NCBI GenBank assembly: GCA_020746835.1 | Contig: JAGPNK010000004.1 | Location: 1,736,001-1,800,000 of the forward strand | Direction: 5' to 3' | DNA from: Stachybotrys elegans | Lineage: Eukaryota > Ascomycota > Sordariomycetes > Hypocreales > Stachybotryaceae | DNA: 64,000 bases | Part shown: piece by piece, positions 12,484 to 22,183 of the stretch | How positions within the stretch are numbered: position 1 is the first letter of the stretch | Layout of the letters: each line of letters opens with the position of its first letter | Made by a program: the position numbers and the translations under genes | The notes under the pieces: model-generated | Told to the model about the DNA's origin: nothing | Seen by the model: the letters and a program-made list of their open reading frames with translations, nothing else | Database searches by the model: none

Positions 12484-14373
12484 ATGGCTCGCCTGACGCA
12501 ACGCGTCGTCTCAAGCGAAGACGAGCTTCCAGATATTAAGACTCTGGTCAAGAAATCCGCTGGACCATGCAAGAAAGCTCCCGCAAACTCAAACTCTGGC
12601 AACACGCCAAAAGCCCAGCCTGCTAGTCAGTCCTCGAAAGGCTCAACCGTCCGAAAAATCCGTCGACTCGGCAGTGATGGCTCCCAGACGCCTAACAACC
12701 CGCTGCTCCAAAAGTGGAATGGACAGCAAGACGACGCCATCAGCACCAAGCACGCAGCTGCACAGACTTTGTCGAAAGCCCAAAGATTTCAGGATTGGAT
12801 GGAAAGTTCGCCGCCGCCAATTGCGAGATCAACCCGCACAAGACGACAGCGTATTGCGCCCGAGCTGGAAGACGAATCAGATGACGATACTGCTGAGGAC
12901 TCGCACAGCGATGATTCTGATGAAGAGGAAACCCTTCAGAGCAGAATACGAAAACTCCGAGATGATAAACGCACGATATCTCAAAGGAAATCCGAGAACC
13001 TTGGCCCCGACAACATGCACAATAGACCAGTAACTCGCGAAAGAAAGCAGAGTGGGAAGGGGGTCAACGCGAAACCAACAGGTCAAAAGGTTTGCGTAAA
13101 GGAGGTGGGGGATTTATCAGAGTCAGAGGGGGAGTTTTCCTCGGATTCTGAGGCAGATCCTAGCATCTACCTGACAGCTGGCGAGGACGAGTTTGACGAT
13201 GCTGCCAGCCAGCTCTCAGATTCTTTTCACCTTGATTCACCTGCGAGGCTTCGACTAGGCAAAATGCCCCGGGCTCTGCCAGCTGTGAATATGCCACGCC
13301 AGTCCACAAGAAAAACTTCACTGAGAAGCAAGAAAGGCGTGAAAGAAAAGCATCCCCCACAATCAACAGACGCAGATCTCGCCGATACCTTGTCCAAACT
13401 TCGCCTGGACTTTGAAAGCCCTCCTCACAGTATGGCAGCTCACGACGAAAGCGATTCTACTCCCTCTCCTCCACGTACTCCTTCCCGGACGCCCCAGCCA
13501 AAGGGCCTGTCCTCGCCCCGCAAAGTTCCTCGGATCCCCAAGACGCCTCACCGGCCAAGCATGGATGTTTTCTGGGACCAGGAGTTTGTGAATGACTGGA
13601 ACGACCAGCACTCGCCCAGAAAGACACTATTTGCACCACGAACTCCGAGTCCCATCAAGAAAGACCCCCCCAAGAGTGTGAAGAAGTCATTCAATGCAGG
13701 CAAACATGCCATGGCAGAGAGGTTTCTGCAAGAGTTGGACAAGACCATCGCACAGGGCAAAATCTCGCAGCTTGCTGAATCTACTGGCGGCGTCAAGGTC
13801 ATCTGGTCCAAGACGCTCAACACCACTGCAGGTAGAGCAAACTGGCGCCTCGTCTCCGGTCGCCAGCACCATGCTCACATTGAGCTCGCCGAAAAGGTCA
13901 TCGACGACGAGCACCGATTACTCAACGTTGTGGCCCATGAGTTCTGCCATCTGGCAACCTTCATGATTGACGGCATCACCAACAACCCGCATGGTCAGCA
14001 CTTCAAGTCATGGGCACGTAAGGTCTCCCTCGAATTCGCAGACCGCGGGATACAAGTTACGACCAAGCACTCCTTTGCCATTGATTACAAGTACATATGG
14101 CAGTGTGTAGAGTGTTTTACCGAGTTCAAACGCCACTCAAAGAGTATCGACCCTACGCGGCACCGGTGCGGTCGCTGCAAGAACCTGCTCGAGCAGATCA
14201 AACCAAAGCCGAGAAAGGCCGGTCAGCCGTCTGCCTATCAGACTTTTGTGAAGGAGAACATGGCCAAGGTACGAGAGGAGAACCCCGGTAGTCCCCAGAA
14301 GGACTTGATGAAGCTTGTTGCGTCGAAGTGGGCGGCAAGGAACCAGGTTGTTGGAGAGATGGAGCTTGTATGA
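12484..14373 (+). CDS. GCNA-like SprT-domain protease with C-terminal HMG box
   Basis: Single exon, 629 aa. The N-terminal 400 residues are low complexity, with acidic clusters around residues 135-150 and 205-240 and many Ser-Pro/Thr-Pro sites. The SprT-like zinc metalloprotease domain follows, with HEFCH at about 485-489 as the HExxH site and a likely third ligand in PHGQHFKSW. A zinc-ribbon part follows (CVEC near 540, CGRC near 562). The last 50 residues (AYQTFVKENMAKV onward) form an HMG box. Disordered N-terminus, SprT and HMG box is the layout of fungal homologues of GCNA/ACRC, which act on DNA-protein crosslinks. I infer a nuclear genome-stability role. Confidence 0.88.
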   Translation: MARLTQRVVSSEDELPDIKTLVKKSAGPCKKAPANSNSGNTPKAQPASQSSKGSTVRKIRRLGSDGSQTPNNPLLQKWNGQQDDAISTKHAAAQTLSKAQRFQDWMESSPPPIARSTRTRRQRIAPELEDESDDDTAEDSHSDDSDEEETLQSRIRKLRDDKRTISQRKSENLGPDNMHNRPVTRERKQSGKGVNAKPTGQKVCVKEVGDLSESEGEFSSDSEADPSIYLTAGEDEFDDAASQLSDSFHLDSPARLRLGKMPRALPAVNMPRQSTRKTSLRSKKGVKEKHPPQSTDADLADTLSKLRLDFESPPHSMAAHDESDSTPSPPRTPSRTPQPKGLSSPRKVPRIPKTPHRPSMDVFWDQEFVNDWNDQHSPRKTLFAPRTPSPIKKDPPKSVKKSFNAGKHAMAERFLQELDKTIAQGKISQLAESTGGVKVIWSKTLNTTAGRANWRLVSGRQHHAHIELAEKVIDDEHRLLNVVAHEFCHLATFMIDGITNNPHGQHFKSWARKVSLEFADRGIQVTTKHSFAIDYKYIWQCVECFTEFKRHSKSIDPTRHRCGRCKNLLEQIKPKPRKAGQPSAYQTFVKENMAKVREENPGSPQKDLMKLVASKWAARNQVVGEMELV

Positions 14374-14722
14374 TACCCTGCGGCTGGACATGAAAAGCTT
14401 ATGGCGTGTTTGATTTGCCGAGGCGCTTGTGGAAGAAATACTGCACAGGATTGGAGTTGGAGCGTTCAAGATGTATTTATAGATGGTCACTACAATATTT
14501 CGCCATGGGCCGGCTGCCCTTGAGCAATGATACCCGCAACTTCGGGCGTCCATCTCATGCCTGCTCCCAACGTATCTCAGTCGCATAAACTACCAGCTCC
14601 TTGAGACAAACTGCTGCGTATAGTGGCTTGTATTCAGATCTTGGGGAGAGCTGCATACATCTGTCAAGCTTCTTCCCGGGTATCTTCGTCCCACAAGCCT
14701 ACTTCAACATTGACGATTAGCT
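14374..14722. other. Short convergent intergenic region
   Basis: 3' flanks of the GCNA-like gene and MOG1. Nothing further is seen. Confidence 0.5.
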
Positions 14723-15462
14723 CTACAGCTCTCCGAACAGACCCCAGTCTTTGATCTTAAACGTCGACCAGATGCGGGCAGAGTGTTCCACTGCGCTGCC
14801 AATAAGCTTGCCCTGCTTGCCTAGCTCAAGATCGACATCTTCTTCGTTGTATTCACCCTTGATGTGAGGCACGTTGATTGTAATCAGAATATCTGTTTTC
14901 TTCTTTTCGAGGCGCAGCAGGGTCATGATGATGGCGGTGAAGTCGGGAGCAGAGGTATCGTCCTGCGACCTAGACACGCGGGGTGTCTGCGTCGCAATAA
15001 GTGTATAGGCAGGGAACTGCGATCTTGTTGGCGGGTTAGCTGAAAAGACGTTGTCGAAGCCGGCCAAAGGGGGGTTGCTTACTCTAGGCGGGTGAATTCC
15101 GTCTCGGCTGTGTTCCAAATCTTGACTGTATTGATGTCGGTGCCAACCATGTCCTCCAGATGGGTGGTGATGGCACGACCATCGATTTCGGGGCCGTCAC
15201 CAGAAGGGCCAACACGTTCGGTAATGTCGAAGATGATGCTGGTGAAACCATCCTGATCAATCCAGACTTCCTGGTTGTCAGGGACTTGGCGAATCTTGCT
15301 GTGTAGTATTGCAACTGTCAGCTAGATGGTCATGTATCGTCGGTGCCACGGCTGGCGATCGGCATGGCGAGGGTCTTCCACAAACCTGACATCGGCAAAC
15401 TTGGCAGGAAGGTCGCATACAATTGCGCCGCCGTACAAGGGAGTGCTCAGGTACTCGGTCAT
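14723..15462 (-). CDS. MOG1: Ran-binding nuclear import factor Mog1
   Basis: Mog1 binds Ran GTPase and promotes nucleotide release during nuclear protein import. Exons 15462-15386, 15298-15083 and 15023-14723 give 197 aa, slightly shorter than the 218 aa yeast protein. The start MTEYLSTPLYGGAIVCDLP is the typical Mog1 opening (x-LYGGAI-x2-x-LP), followed by RQVPDNQEVW and the acidic Ran-contact part DGFTSIIFDITERV. The C-terminal strand segment TDILITINVP is also conserved. Intron 2 uses the acceptor AACAAG just after a CTAAC branch site, chosen because it keeps frame into ESQFPAYTL. It is divergently paired with HNT1. Confidence 0.9.
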
Positions 15463-16550
15463 GGTTCAGTGCTTGTCGCAACACAGCTGGTGTATCGTTA
15501 TTTTTGTATTGTGATCCGCGCGCGTACGAGTCGGACGAGGTTTTGGGATATGACAAGAGGGGCAGAACAGAAGCGGAAGACGTCGCGCTGAAGAATAAGT
15601 GGCCGCGCACAGAAACGAGGCTGAGGAAAGATACCTGCACAGCCCGAGACAGGGATATATGCCTTGGCCTAGTAGATGGGCGTTGTGTTGCTTTGCGTTG
15701 CGATAGGTCGGCAAGACGGCTTGCGTCAGGCAGACAAACAAACCCGACAGTGGGGTGAGCGCAATGTGGGATGGCGGGGTAAAATGTGACCATCTGTGAT
15801 GCCATGCATGCACGTCACTGTGCATCAATCCACCAACCGTGAAGTGAGGCGCGAGAACAGGGAAGGATCTCCAACACAGAGTTTACCAAAGTTGACCTAC
15901 AGTCGTAAACACGATACAGCGCCTACATAGGTCTGGTTTTGGGTAGAACACGGGCGCTTAGTTGGGACGCCGAGTTCAGCCAAGGTGGTGGTGTCAGCGA
16001 ATGGCCTCAAATAGGCCGCCATGGGCCCATACACATGGATGCGAGATATCTTCAAAGCCTCGCAAAACATGATGCCGTTCTCTAAATACAAAAATAAATA
16101 TATTGCGATAAATGTGACGATCGGCAAAATCGACAAAAATGGCAAAATGAATAAGTCGAATCTGGAAGTCCCAGATGAGAAGTGCCAAAGATTAATGGAA
16201 TGGAGTCTGTTGGGCCAATTCCACGGTCACATCTGGTAAAAGGCAAGAGGTGAGTTCGATGGAAGGTCCCACTCCGAAAACTCAGTGAATTATTTTGACC
16301 TATATACCCTACCTCCTTGGGGCTTCCCGAGAATCACCCGACTTTCCACAGAAAAGCTACTGGTATTGAGCCTGCCCGCCCGTACTACAGTGGAACATGG
16401 CATTCCAGCCGCCGAAGCTGTCTCACCTGACGTTGCTTGATCCACCATAGCTCCCCTCAGCGGTTTATATATACATCATCAACTCTCACCACTCTTGTTC
16501 AGCTTGCAGCTATACCACTTTTGTCGACACCCACGGCCAGCAAACCCATC
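15463..16550. other. Divergent promoter region MOG1 / HNT1
   Basis: About 1.1 kb without a supported gene. Open frames on the minus strand around 15466-15828 lack any recognisable domain. An AT-rich patch lies at about 16070-16170. Confidence 0.5.
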
Positions 16551-17251
16551 ATGTCCTGCATCTTCTGTCGCATTATCAAGGGTTGGTTTATCGCCTCGGA
16601 GATGGTAAATCTCGTCTGTATCGTGGAGCCAGTTGATTAACGCCCTGTCACAGGCGAGATCCCGTGTCTCAAGCTTTTTGAGAGCGAGAAGACACTCGCA
16701 TTCCTTGACATTGGCCCATTGAGCAAGGGTCATGCTGTATGAGCTACCCGTCGGGCTATTTCCCTGTCGTATGCTCTTCGCTTACCTTCTGCAGCTCGTC
16801 ATTCCCAAGTTTCACGGTGCCAAGCTTGCCGATATTCCGGATGAGCATCTCACTGAGATCTTGGTGAGTTTCCCCGCGAATACAAGGATCTCCTACTGAT
16901 ACCGTGCCAGCCTACTCTCAAGAAGCTCGTGGTGGCTTCCGGTGCCACCGATTACAACATCCTCCAAAACAACGGCACCATTGCCCACCAGCAGGTTCAT
17001 CATGTGAGTTGACCTTGCCATCAACCGACGGGCTGTATAGCGTAGAACTAATCGCTCAATTCGCAGGTCCACTTCCACATGGTACGACATAACACATCCA
17101 CTAGTTCTCTCTCCCAATCGCATGATGCTGATGAACATACCAGATTCCCAAGCCCAATGAGACGGAAGGTCTGGGCGTTCAATGGCCTGCTACTCAAGGT
17201 GACATGGAGGCGCTCAAGGCTTTGGCCGAGCAGATGAAGGCCAAGATGTGA
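16551..17251 (+). CDS. HNT1: HIT-family nucleotide phosphoramidase (HINT type)
   Basis: Hydrolyses adenosine 5'-phosphoramidates; homologue of yeast Hnt1 and human HINT1. Six exons fit: 16551-16581, 16654-16736, 16795-16863, 16911-17003, 17067-17081 and 17144-17251, giving 132 aa, the normal size. The opening CIFCRIIKGEIPCLKL is diagnostic. The histidine triad reads QQVHHVHFHMIPKP and is assembled across three exons, the middle one only 15 nt and coding VHFHM. The first donor (GTTGGT) is weak but required for the frame. The final codons AAG ATG TGA overlap a good donor (GTGAGT), so a further 3' exon cannot be excluded. Confidence 0.9.
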
Positions 17252-18265
17252 GTATTCGCCTACTATTGCAGCACTCGATGTGAGCTTTTGTTTCACGCAA
17301 AAATACCTGGCTAGACGTCGGGTGTATGGGACGATGGAACCTACCATTCCATCCAGCTTCACCAGCTTATTTGAGATGGTCAAATGGAAGGAGATGGTAT
17401 CCAACTATGACGGTTAGCCGTCGGCTCATACGCTAAATTAGGGGCTTTGATGTGAATAAGATGACTTGCCTCCACGAACTCCCGTTGTAGCATCTAAGCC
17501 CCCACGGATATTCCCTGTAAGAAATGTTGTAAAGGCCAGCTATGGCAACATGGTGGCCCTGCTACAGCTCTCATTTGGGACAAAATGCACGGCTACCCGG
17601 GAGTAGATATCGTGAGTTGAGAATCACAACGTCACCCAGACACGCATTTAAGTATCATGCTTTGCATTGGGTGCAGTACACTATAGGTTTCATACTCTTG
17701 CGGTCTAAATTCTTTTTCTCGGTTTACGTTGGACAATTGGGCGTCGACAATTTCTGTTGAATGTGCTTACGTTCGGATTACCTTGTTGTAGAAACCCACA
17801 TTTTATAAGAGGCGATGCATTTGATTTATCACCAAGCCACCCATGTAAATATTACCTTCACTGGTTGAAGACGACTCGAAAATATCGATTGCCTGGACAC
17901 TCAGCATCTCGGGGCCGAGCGAAGGAATCCCACTCAATTGTGCAGGTGTGTTTGCCTCTATATCGTCATCGCGCCGCCTAGCTTTGCCCCGTTTTCCAAG
18001 GGAGCTACTAGTCAGGGTGCTCATTTCTTTGAAAAGCCGCCAGGTTCAGCAGGTTCAGGCTTTGGTAATCCTCTACTGTCTTGGCGACGCGTGAGAGCTA
18101 TACCGTTGACACCACGACTGAGCGAGCTCAATTGCTTCCCGTTGCGCTCATCGTTGACCTCGACTTTCCGCTCCTGCTGCAGAGCACTCAGCAGTCAAAG
18201 CCGATGCAAGACGGCAGACCTGGCCCGCGTTTCATGCTGTGCCTGCCGTAGCAGTCGGACTGGAA
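17252..18265. other. Intergenic region HNT1 to CSR1-like gene
   Basis: About 1 kb without a supported gene. A minus-strand frame at 17803-18024 (73 codons) has no recognisable domain. The right end may be 5' leader of the next gene. Confidence 0.5.
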
Positions 18266-20346
18266 ATGAAGCCCGCAATCCGCCCAGATATTCCACAACT
18301 AATACTTCTAGCACAGCCGCGCATCCTGCCGGCATATCCGTGCTTATTAGCACCTGTAGCCCACGCCAGGCTCGCTCGCCAGCCTTGCACTCTAATTCTG
18401 GCACCATTCAAGGGCATTCGCGCAGTGTCCGCTGGTTCCTTCCCCAGCAACAAGCGCGCACGCGACCTGGCTGACTGTCTCGCATCCCGCACCTCCCAGC
18501 ATTACCTACACTGCCAGCAGCGCCACTTTACTACTAGTCTTACTTGCCAACACACCTCAATTAAGCCTCTCACACGTAAAGCGCCCTCGCTCTCGTCCTC
18601 ACCAACGCGTTCGCGCTCGCTTTCGCACTCAACTGTCGGCACACTCACATCATCTCGCTTGGCCCCGCTACCCCGCCGCTCGCCTTTGAAGAGCAGTACC
18701 ATCCACACTGTAGCCCTCGCTGGTGTCCTACTCATTGGAGCCTTCACTGCGTGGTCACTCACAAGGCCCGAGACGCCGCCCGCCGATTCTTCCGGCGACC
18801 TTGACCTCTTCCTCGCTGCCATGGCGAACGAGGTTCAACCAGGCCGTCCCGGCAACCTGACGCCCGAGCAGGAGGAAAAAGTTCGTCAGCTGTGGCAGAG
18901 TATCCTGCAGCTGTGCGGTGTTTATGAAGATGCTGTGTCCTCCAGCGCCGCCAGCGCCACCAAAACCGGCCCCGAGCCCGAGACGCCCAAGAAGAAGCGT
19001 TTTGGTGTCTTCCGAAGAAAGGGCTCTGACAAGCCCAGTCCGGCCGAATCTCCGGCCAAGGGCACCGATGAGGACGACAAGTATGGACAGACCAAGCAGT
19101 TCCAAGAGACCTTGGCCAACCAATCCCCGGAGTCTATCCGTGCTACCATCTGGCAGATGGTCAAACATGACCACCCCGATGCCCTGGTGCTACGTTTCCT
19201 ACGAGCTCGAAAGTGGGACATCTACGACGCCCTGGTCATGTTCGTGGCTACCATGAACTGGCGCCTCAATGACATGAAGGTGGATGACGACATCATGAAG
19301 GCAGGCGAAGGCGGTGCCACGGAAGCCGCTCAAAATAGCAGCGACCCAGCTGTTAAGACGCTGAATGAAGACTTCCTGGAGCAGGCCCGCATGGGGAAGA
19401 GTTACCTCCACGGCACAGACAAGAATGGTCGGCCCATTTGTGTTGTGAGGGTCAAGCTGCACAAGCAGGGAGAACAGTGCGAAGAGAGTCTGGAGCGGTA
19501 CACCGTCTTCATCATCGAGACGGCTCGCATGGTACTGGCGCCTCCAGTTGACACCGCAGTGAGTATCTACACTACGAAGGCCTCGGGACGCGCGATGCTA
19601 ATCCATGAACAGACCATCATATTCGACATGACGGGATTCTCTATGGCCAATATGGATTACGGACCTGTCAAATTCATGATCAAGTGCTTCGAAGCCAACT
19701 ACCCTGAGTCTCTCGGTGCCGTCCTCGTGCACAATGCGCCATGGGTATTCCAAGGTGAGTCCCTCGAGGCGCGCGCAAGAGCATACTCCACTCAATCTCT
19801 TCGCATACATCACAGCACGATGCTCACACAAGAACAGGAATCTGGAAGATTATTAAGGGCTGGCTTGACCCTGTTGTGGCCGGCAAGGTTCACTTCACCA
19901 ACAATCGCAGCGGACTAGAGGATTTCATTGAGCCAAGCCATATTATCAAAGAACTTGGAGGTGACGAAGATTGGGAGTTTAAATACATCGAACCAATCCC
20001 AGGAGAAAACGACACGATGAAGGATACCGCAACGAGGGATGCACTGATCAAGGCTCGCGAAGATCTCGTCAAGGAGTATGAAGCTACAACCATCCAATGG
20101 ATCAACGAGCCGCAGGGCGACAATGCCAAGGCCATAAAGGCCAAACGAGATACTATCGCCAAGCAGCTGAGGGATAACTACTGGCAACTAGACCCATACG
20201 TCCGGGCTCGTTCATTGTATGACAGGCAGGGCGTCATTCAAGAAGGGGGGAAGATAGACTGGTACCACCCGAAGCCTCCACAGCCGCCTGCCCCGGCAGC
20301 GCAGGCCAGCGCAGGGCCAGAGACATCGGCTGATGACGTGGACTAA
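18266..20346 (+). CDS. CSR1: CRAL-TRIO (Sec14-like) phosphatidylinositol transfer protein, CSR1 type
   Basis: Lipid-binding protein of the Sec14 superfamily. Exons 18266-19558, 19613-19754 and 19838-20346 give 647 aa. A second in-frame ATG at 18821 gives 462 aa starting MANEVQPGRPGNLTPEQEEK, the usual start of fungal homologues, so the shorter form is a serious alternative. After it come a basic, Pro-rich linker, the CRAL-TRIO-N part (ALVLRFLRARKWDIYDAL) and the lipid pocket (IIFDMTGFSMANMDYGPVKF, then NYPESLGAVLVHNAPWVF). The longer form adds a basic, Ser-rich segment and a hydrophobic stretch (VALAGVLLIGAFTAW), which suggests membrane or mitochondrial targeting. Yeast CSR1 is the closest model; paralogue identity is less sure than family. 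Confidence 0.8.
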
Positions 20347-20943
20347 GGAAAGAAGCTGGGCACGTTTACAACACCAAGGAAAATGAGCAACGCGCTGATT
20401 ATAGAGAGCTTCAAGGCATAACCCTGCAGTTGTGATAGACAGCAAATAGTACTTGGCATCATAGATATGCTCTTCAAAGTCGTCTATAGAAGTAATGGGA
20501 GAAATTGTAACCTATCCGATACCCTTGCCTAACATATCTTCTTTAATTCATGACTGGATGCAATCATGAATCCTCGGCTTGAACACTCGCCACTTATACC
20601 TTGAACAAGAATGGCGATTTTTGTGCTTCGTGTTGATCCAAAGCAATCAAGGAACTAATAAAAACACGACACCTTCAGAGTGTACAATCGGTTATGTGCT
20701 CAGGCGTTACTAGGTAATGTAGCCAAAGGTAGGTAGTTTTATGGAATGGATCATCAAGCAATCGGGCTTTCTCACGTGTAGCTCCGTCACCACGAACGCG
20801 GGGCAGTACGGCGGCTCCAAAATGTTTTGATTCCCCCAAACAACTCCCGAAATCCATTACTGCCAACACACCGATCGCGTTTCCGAGGACAAGGAATTCT
20901 AAAAAAACCCCCAGAACTACTGTCACTATATCAAGACGTTGAT
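20347..20943. other. Intergenic region CSR1-like to DAM1
   Basis: 3' flank of one gene and promoter of the next. AT-rich near 20440-20660. No further element is recognised. Confidence 0.5.
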
Positions 20944-21665
20944 ATGTCCAACGACTTCCACGAATCCACTGGCAAGCGGTCCAATTCGCGCCCACGCACG
21001 CCGCGCCCGACAACACCACTCCGCCCGTCGTCACGGTCCTCGTTTCGCGACTCAGCTCGAATAGCTGGCGACGAGGCGGCATTTCCCCTTAATGCATTCG
21101 AGCCCGCTTTCGGAGAACTCTCAGATGCCATGGCCGATCTGGAAGCAAACATGATGCATTTCCAGCTGATGCACGAGAGCCTTGCACGCTTCAGCGAATC
21201 TTTTGCTAGCTTTCTCTACGGATTGAACATGAATGCTTTTTGTGTTGATTTTCCCGAGGTACATAGCTCGATTTCTCGCTCTGAATCGATACTGATTTCT
21301 TTTCTAGGGCCCTGGTCCTGAGTCTTTCCGTCGAGACCGTCAGCGGGAGCCTGCCACCACAGAGGGTTCACATAAGCGGCCCGAGAACGACGGTGAAACA
21401 ACCTTTATGTACATGACTCTGCCCCCTCCCGATCTCAGCCTTATGCCGTCTTTTTCCTAGTAGTTCTAACGAGATCAGGACCACCGATACTTCATTCGTC
21501 GAGAATCCATCTTCCGCCAAGCCACATGTGCGATCCAAGACGCCAGAAGCTCCTGCTTCCCGACTCCCTTCCGTGCGCGGGTCTTCGACGAGGGGTCGTT
21601 CGAGCACGCGGGGTCGAGCACGGCCTAGCAGGCTGGCCCAACCGCGGGGTCGCAGCATTAGGTGA
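20944..21665 (+). CDS. DAM1: DASH complex subunit Dam1
   Basis: Dam1 is part of the fungus-specific DASH/Dam1 ring that couples kinetochores to spindle microtubules. Exons 20944-21258, 21308-21408 and 21479-21665 give 200 aa. The Dam1 family core lies at about residues 45-110 (AFPLNAFEPAFGELSDAMAD, then MMHFQLMHESLARFSESF and LYGLNMNAFC). The flanks are basic and rich in Ser, Thr, Arg and Pro, including a C-terminal RGSSTRGRSSTRGRARPSR tail, as expected for a microtubule-binding, Aurora-regulated protein. It is shorter than yeast Dam1 (343 aa), as is usual in filamentous fungi. It converges on BUD20 with about 100 bp between stops. Confidence 0.9.
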
Positions 21666-21769
21666 AGGGTATCATTATAGTTGGACAAGTCTGCTCGTAT
21701 TCGACCATCAAGCCCTCCTCTGGGTGCACGACAAAGCAATATTACGATTTATGCGCTTCGGGCAGGACA

Positions 21770-22183
21770 TCAGGTGGCCATCTCAACATCCCCGATCGTG
21801 TCGGTAGGGGCATCTCGTTTGCCGTTGTCTACGCGCTTACCAAGAGCAGCGGCTTCGGCTTCTGTCAATTCAGTCGGCTCCTCGCGTAGTTGCTTAACCC
21901 TGCGCCCAGTATTAGAGGCACATGTGTACTTGTGGAAGGTTGATGCGACAAACCTGCGGCGGTGAGGCTTTCCTCGGCGGTGTGCGACCAACGTGTGTTC
22001 GGTATCGAACCATTTGGCGCATTCAACACAATAATGTCGGCCAAGACCGGGAAGATCTTCGGGAGCCTTGGAGTTCTTATACTGGGAAAGGTGTTTCGCG
22101 GAGAGAAGATCCTCCTTGATCTGGTCGATGTCCCTCAATTTTCGCCTTGTTTTGGTGAGGGTTCGCTTGTTGGTGACACCCAT
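21770..22183 (-). CDS. BUD20: C2H2 zinc-finger ribosome biogenesis factor Bud20 (ZNF593 family)
   Basis: Bud20 is a shuttling pre-60S factor needed for export of large ribosomal subunits. Removing an intron at 21900-21953 gives 119 aa. The opening TNKRTLTKTRRKLRDIDQIKEDL matches the family, followed by one C2H2 finger (HYCVECAKWFDTEHTLVAHR, ligands C-x2-C and downstream His). After splicing the KPHRRRVKQLREEP segment follows, as in homologues. An upstream in-frame ATG at 22216 would add 11 residues; I prefer 22183 because homologues begin close to it. The intron is 54 nt and free of in-frame stops, so a retained form would also be translatable. Confidence 0.9.
   Translation of the reverse strand: MGVTNKRTLTKTRRKLRDIDQIKEDLLSAKHLSQYKNSKAPEDLPGLGRHYCVECAKWFDTEHTLVAHRRGKPHRRRFVASTFHKYTCASNTGRRVKQLREEPTELTEAEAAALGKRVDNGKRDAPTDTIGDVEMAT

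Noticed and set aside
17803..18024. 73-codon minus-strand frame opposite the CSR1-like 5' region
   Set aside because: It begins plausibly (MSTLTSSSLGKRGK) but has no family resemblance and no sign of a partner exon.
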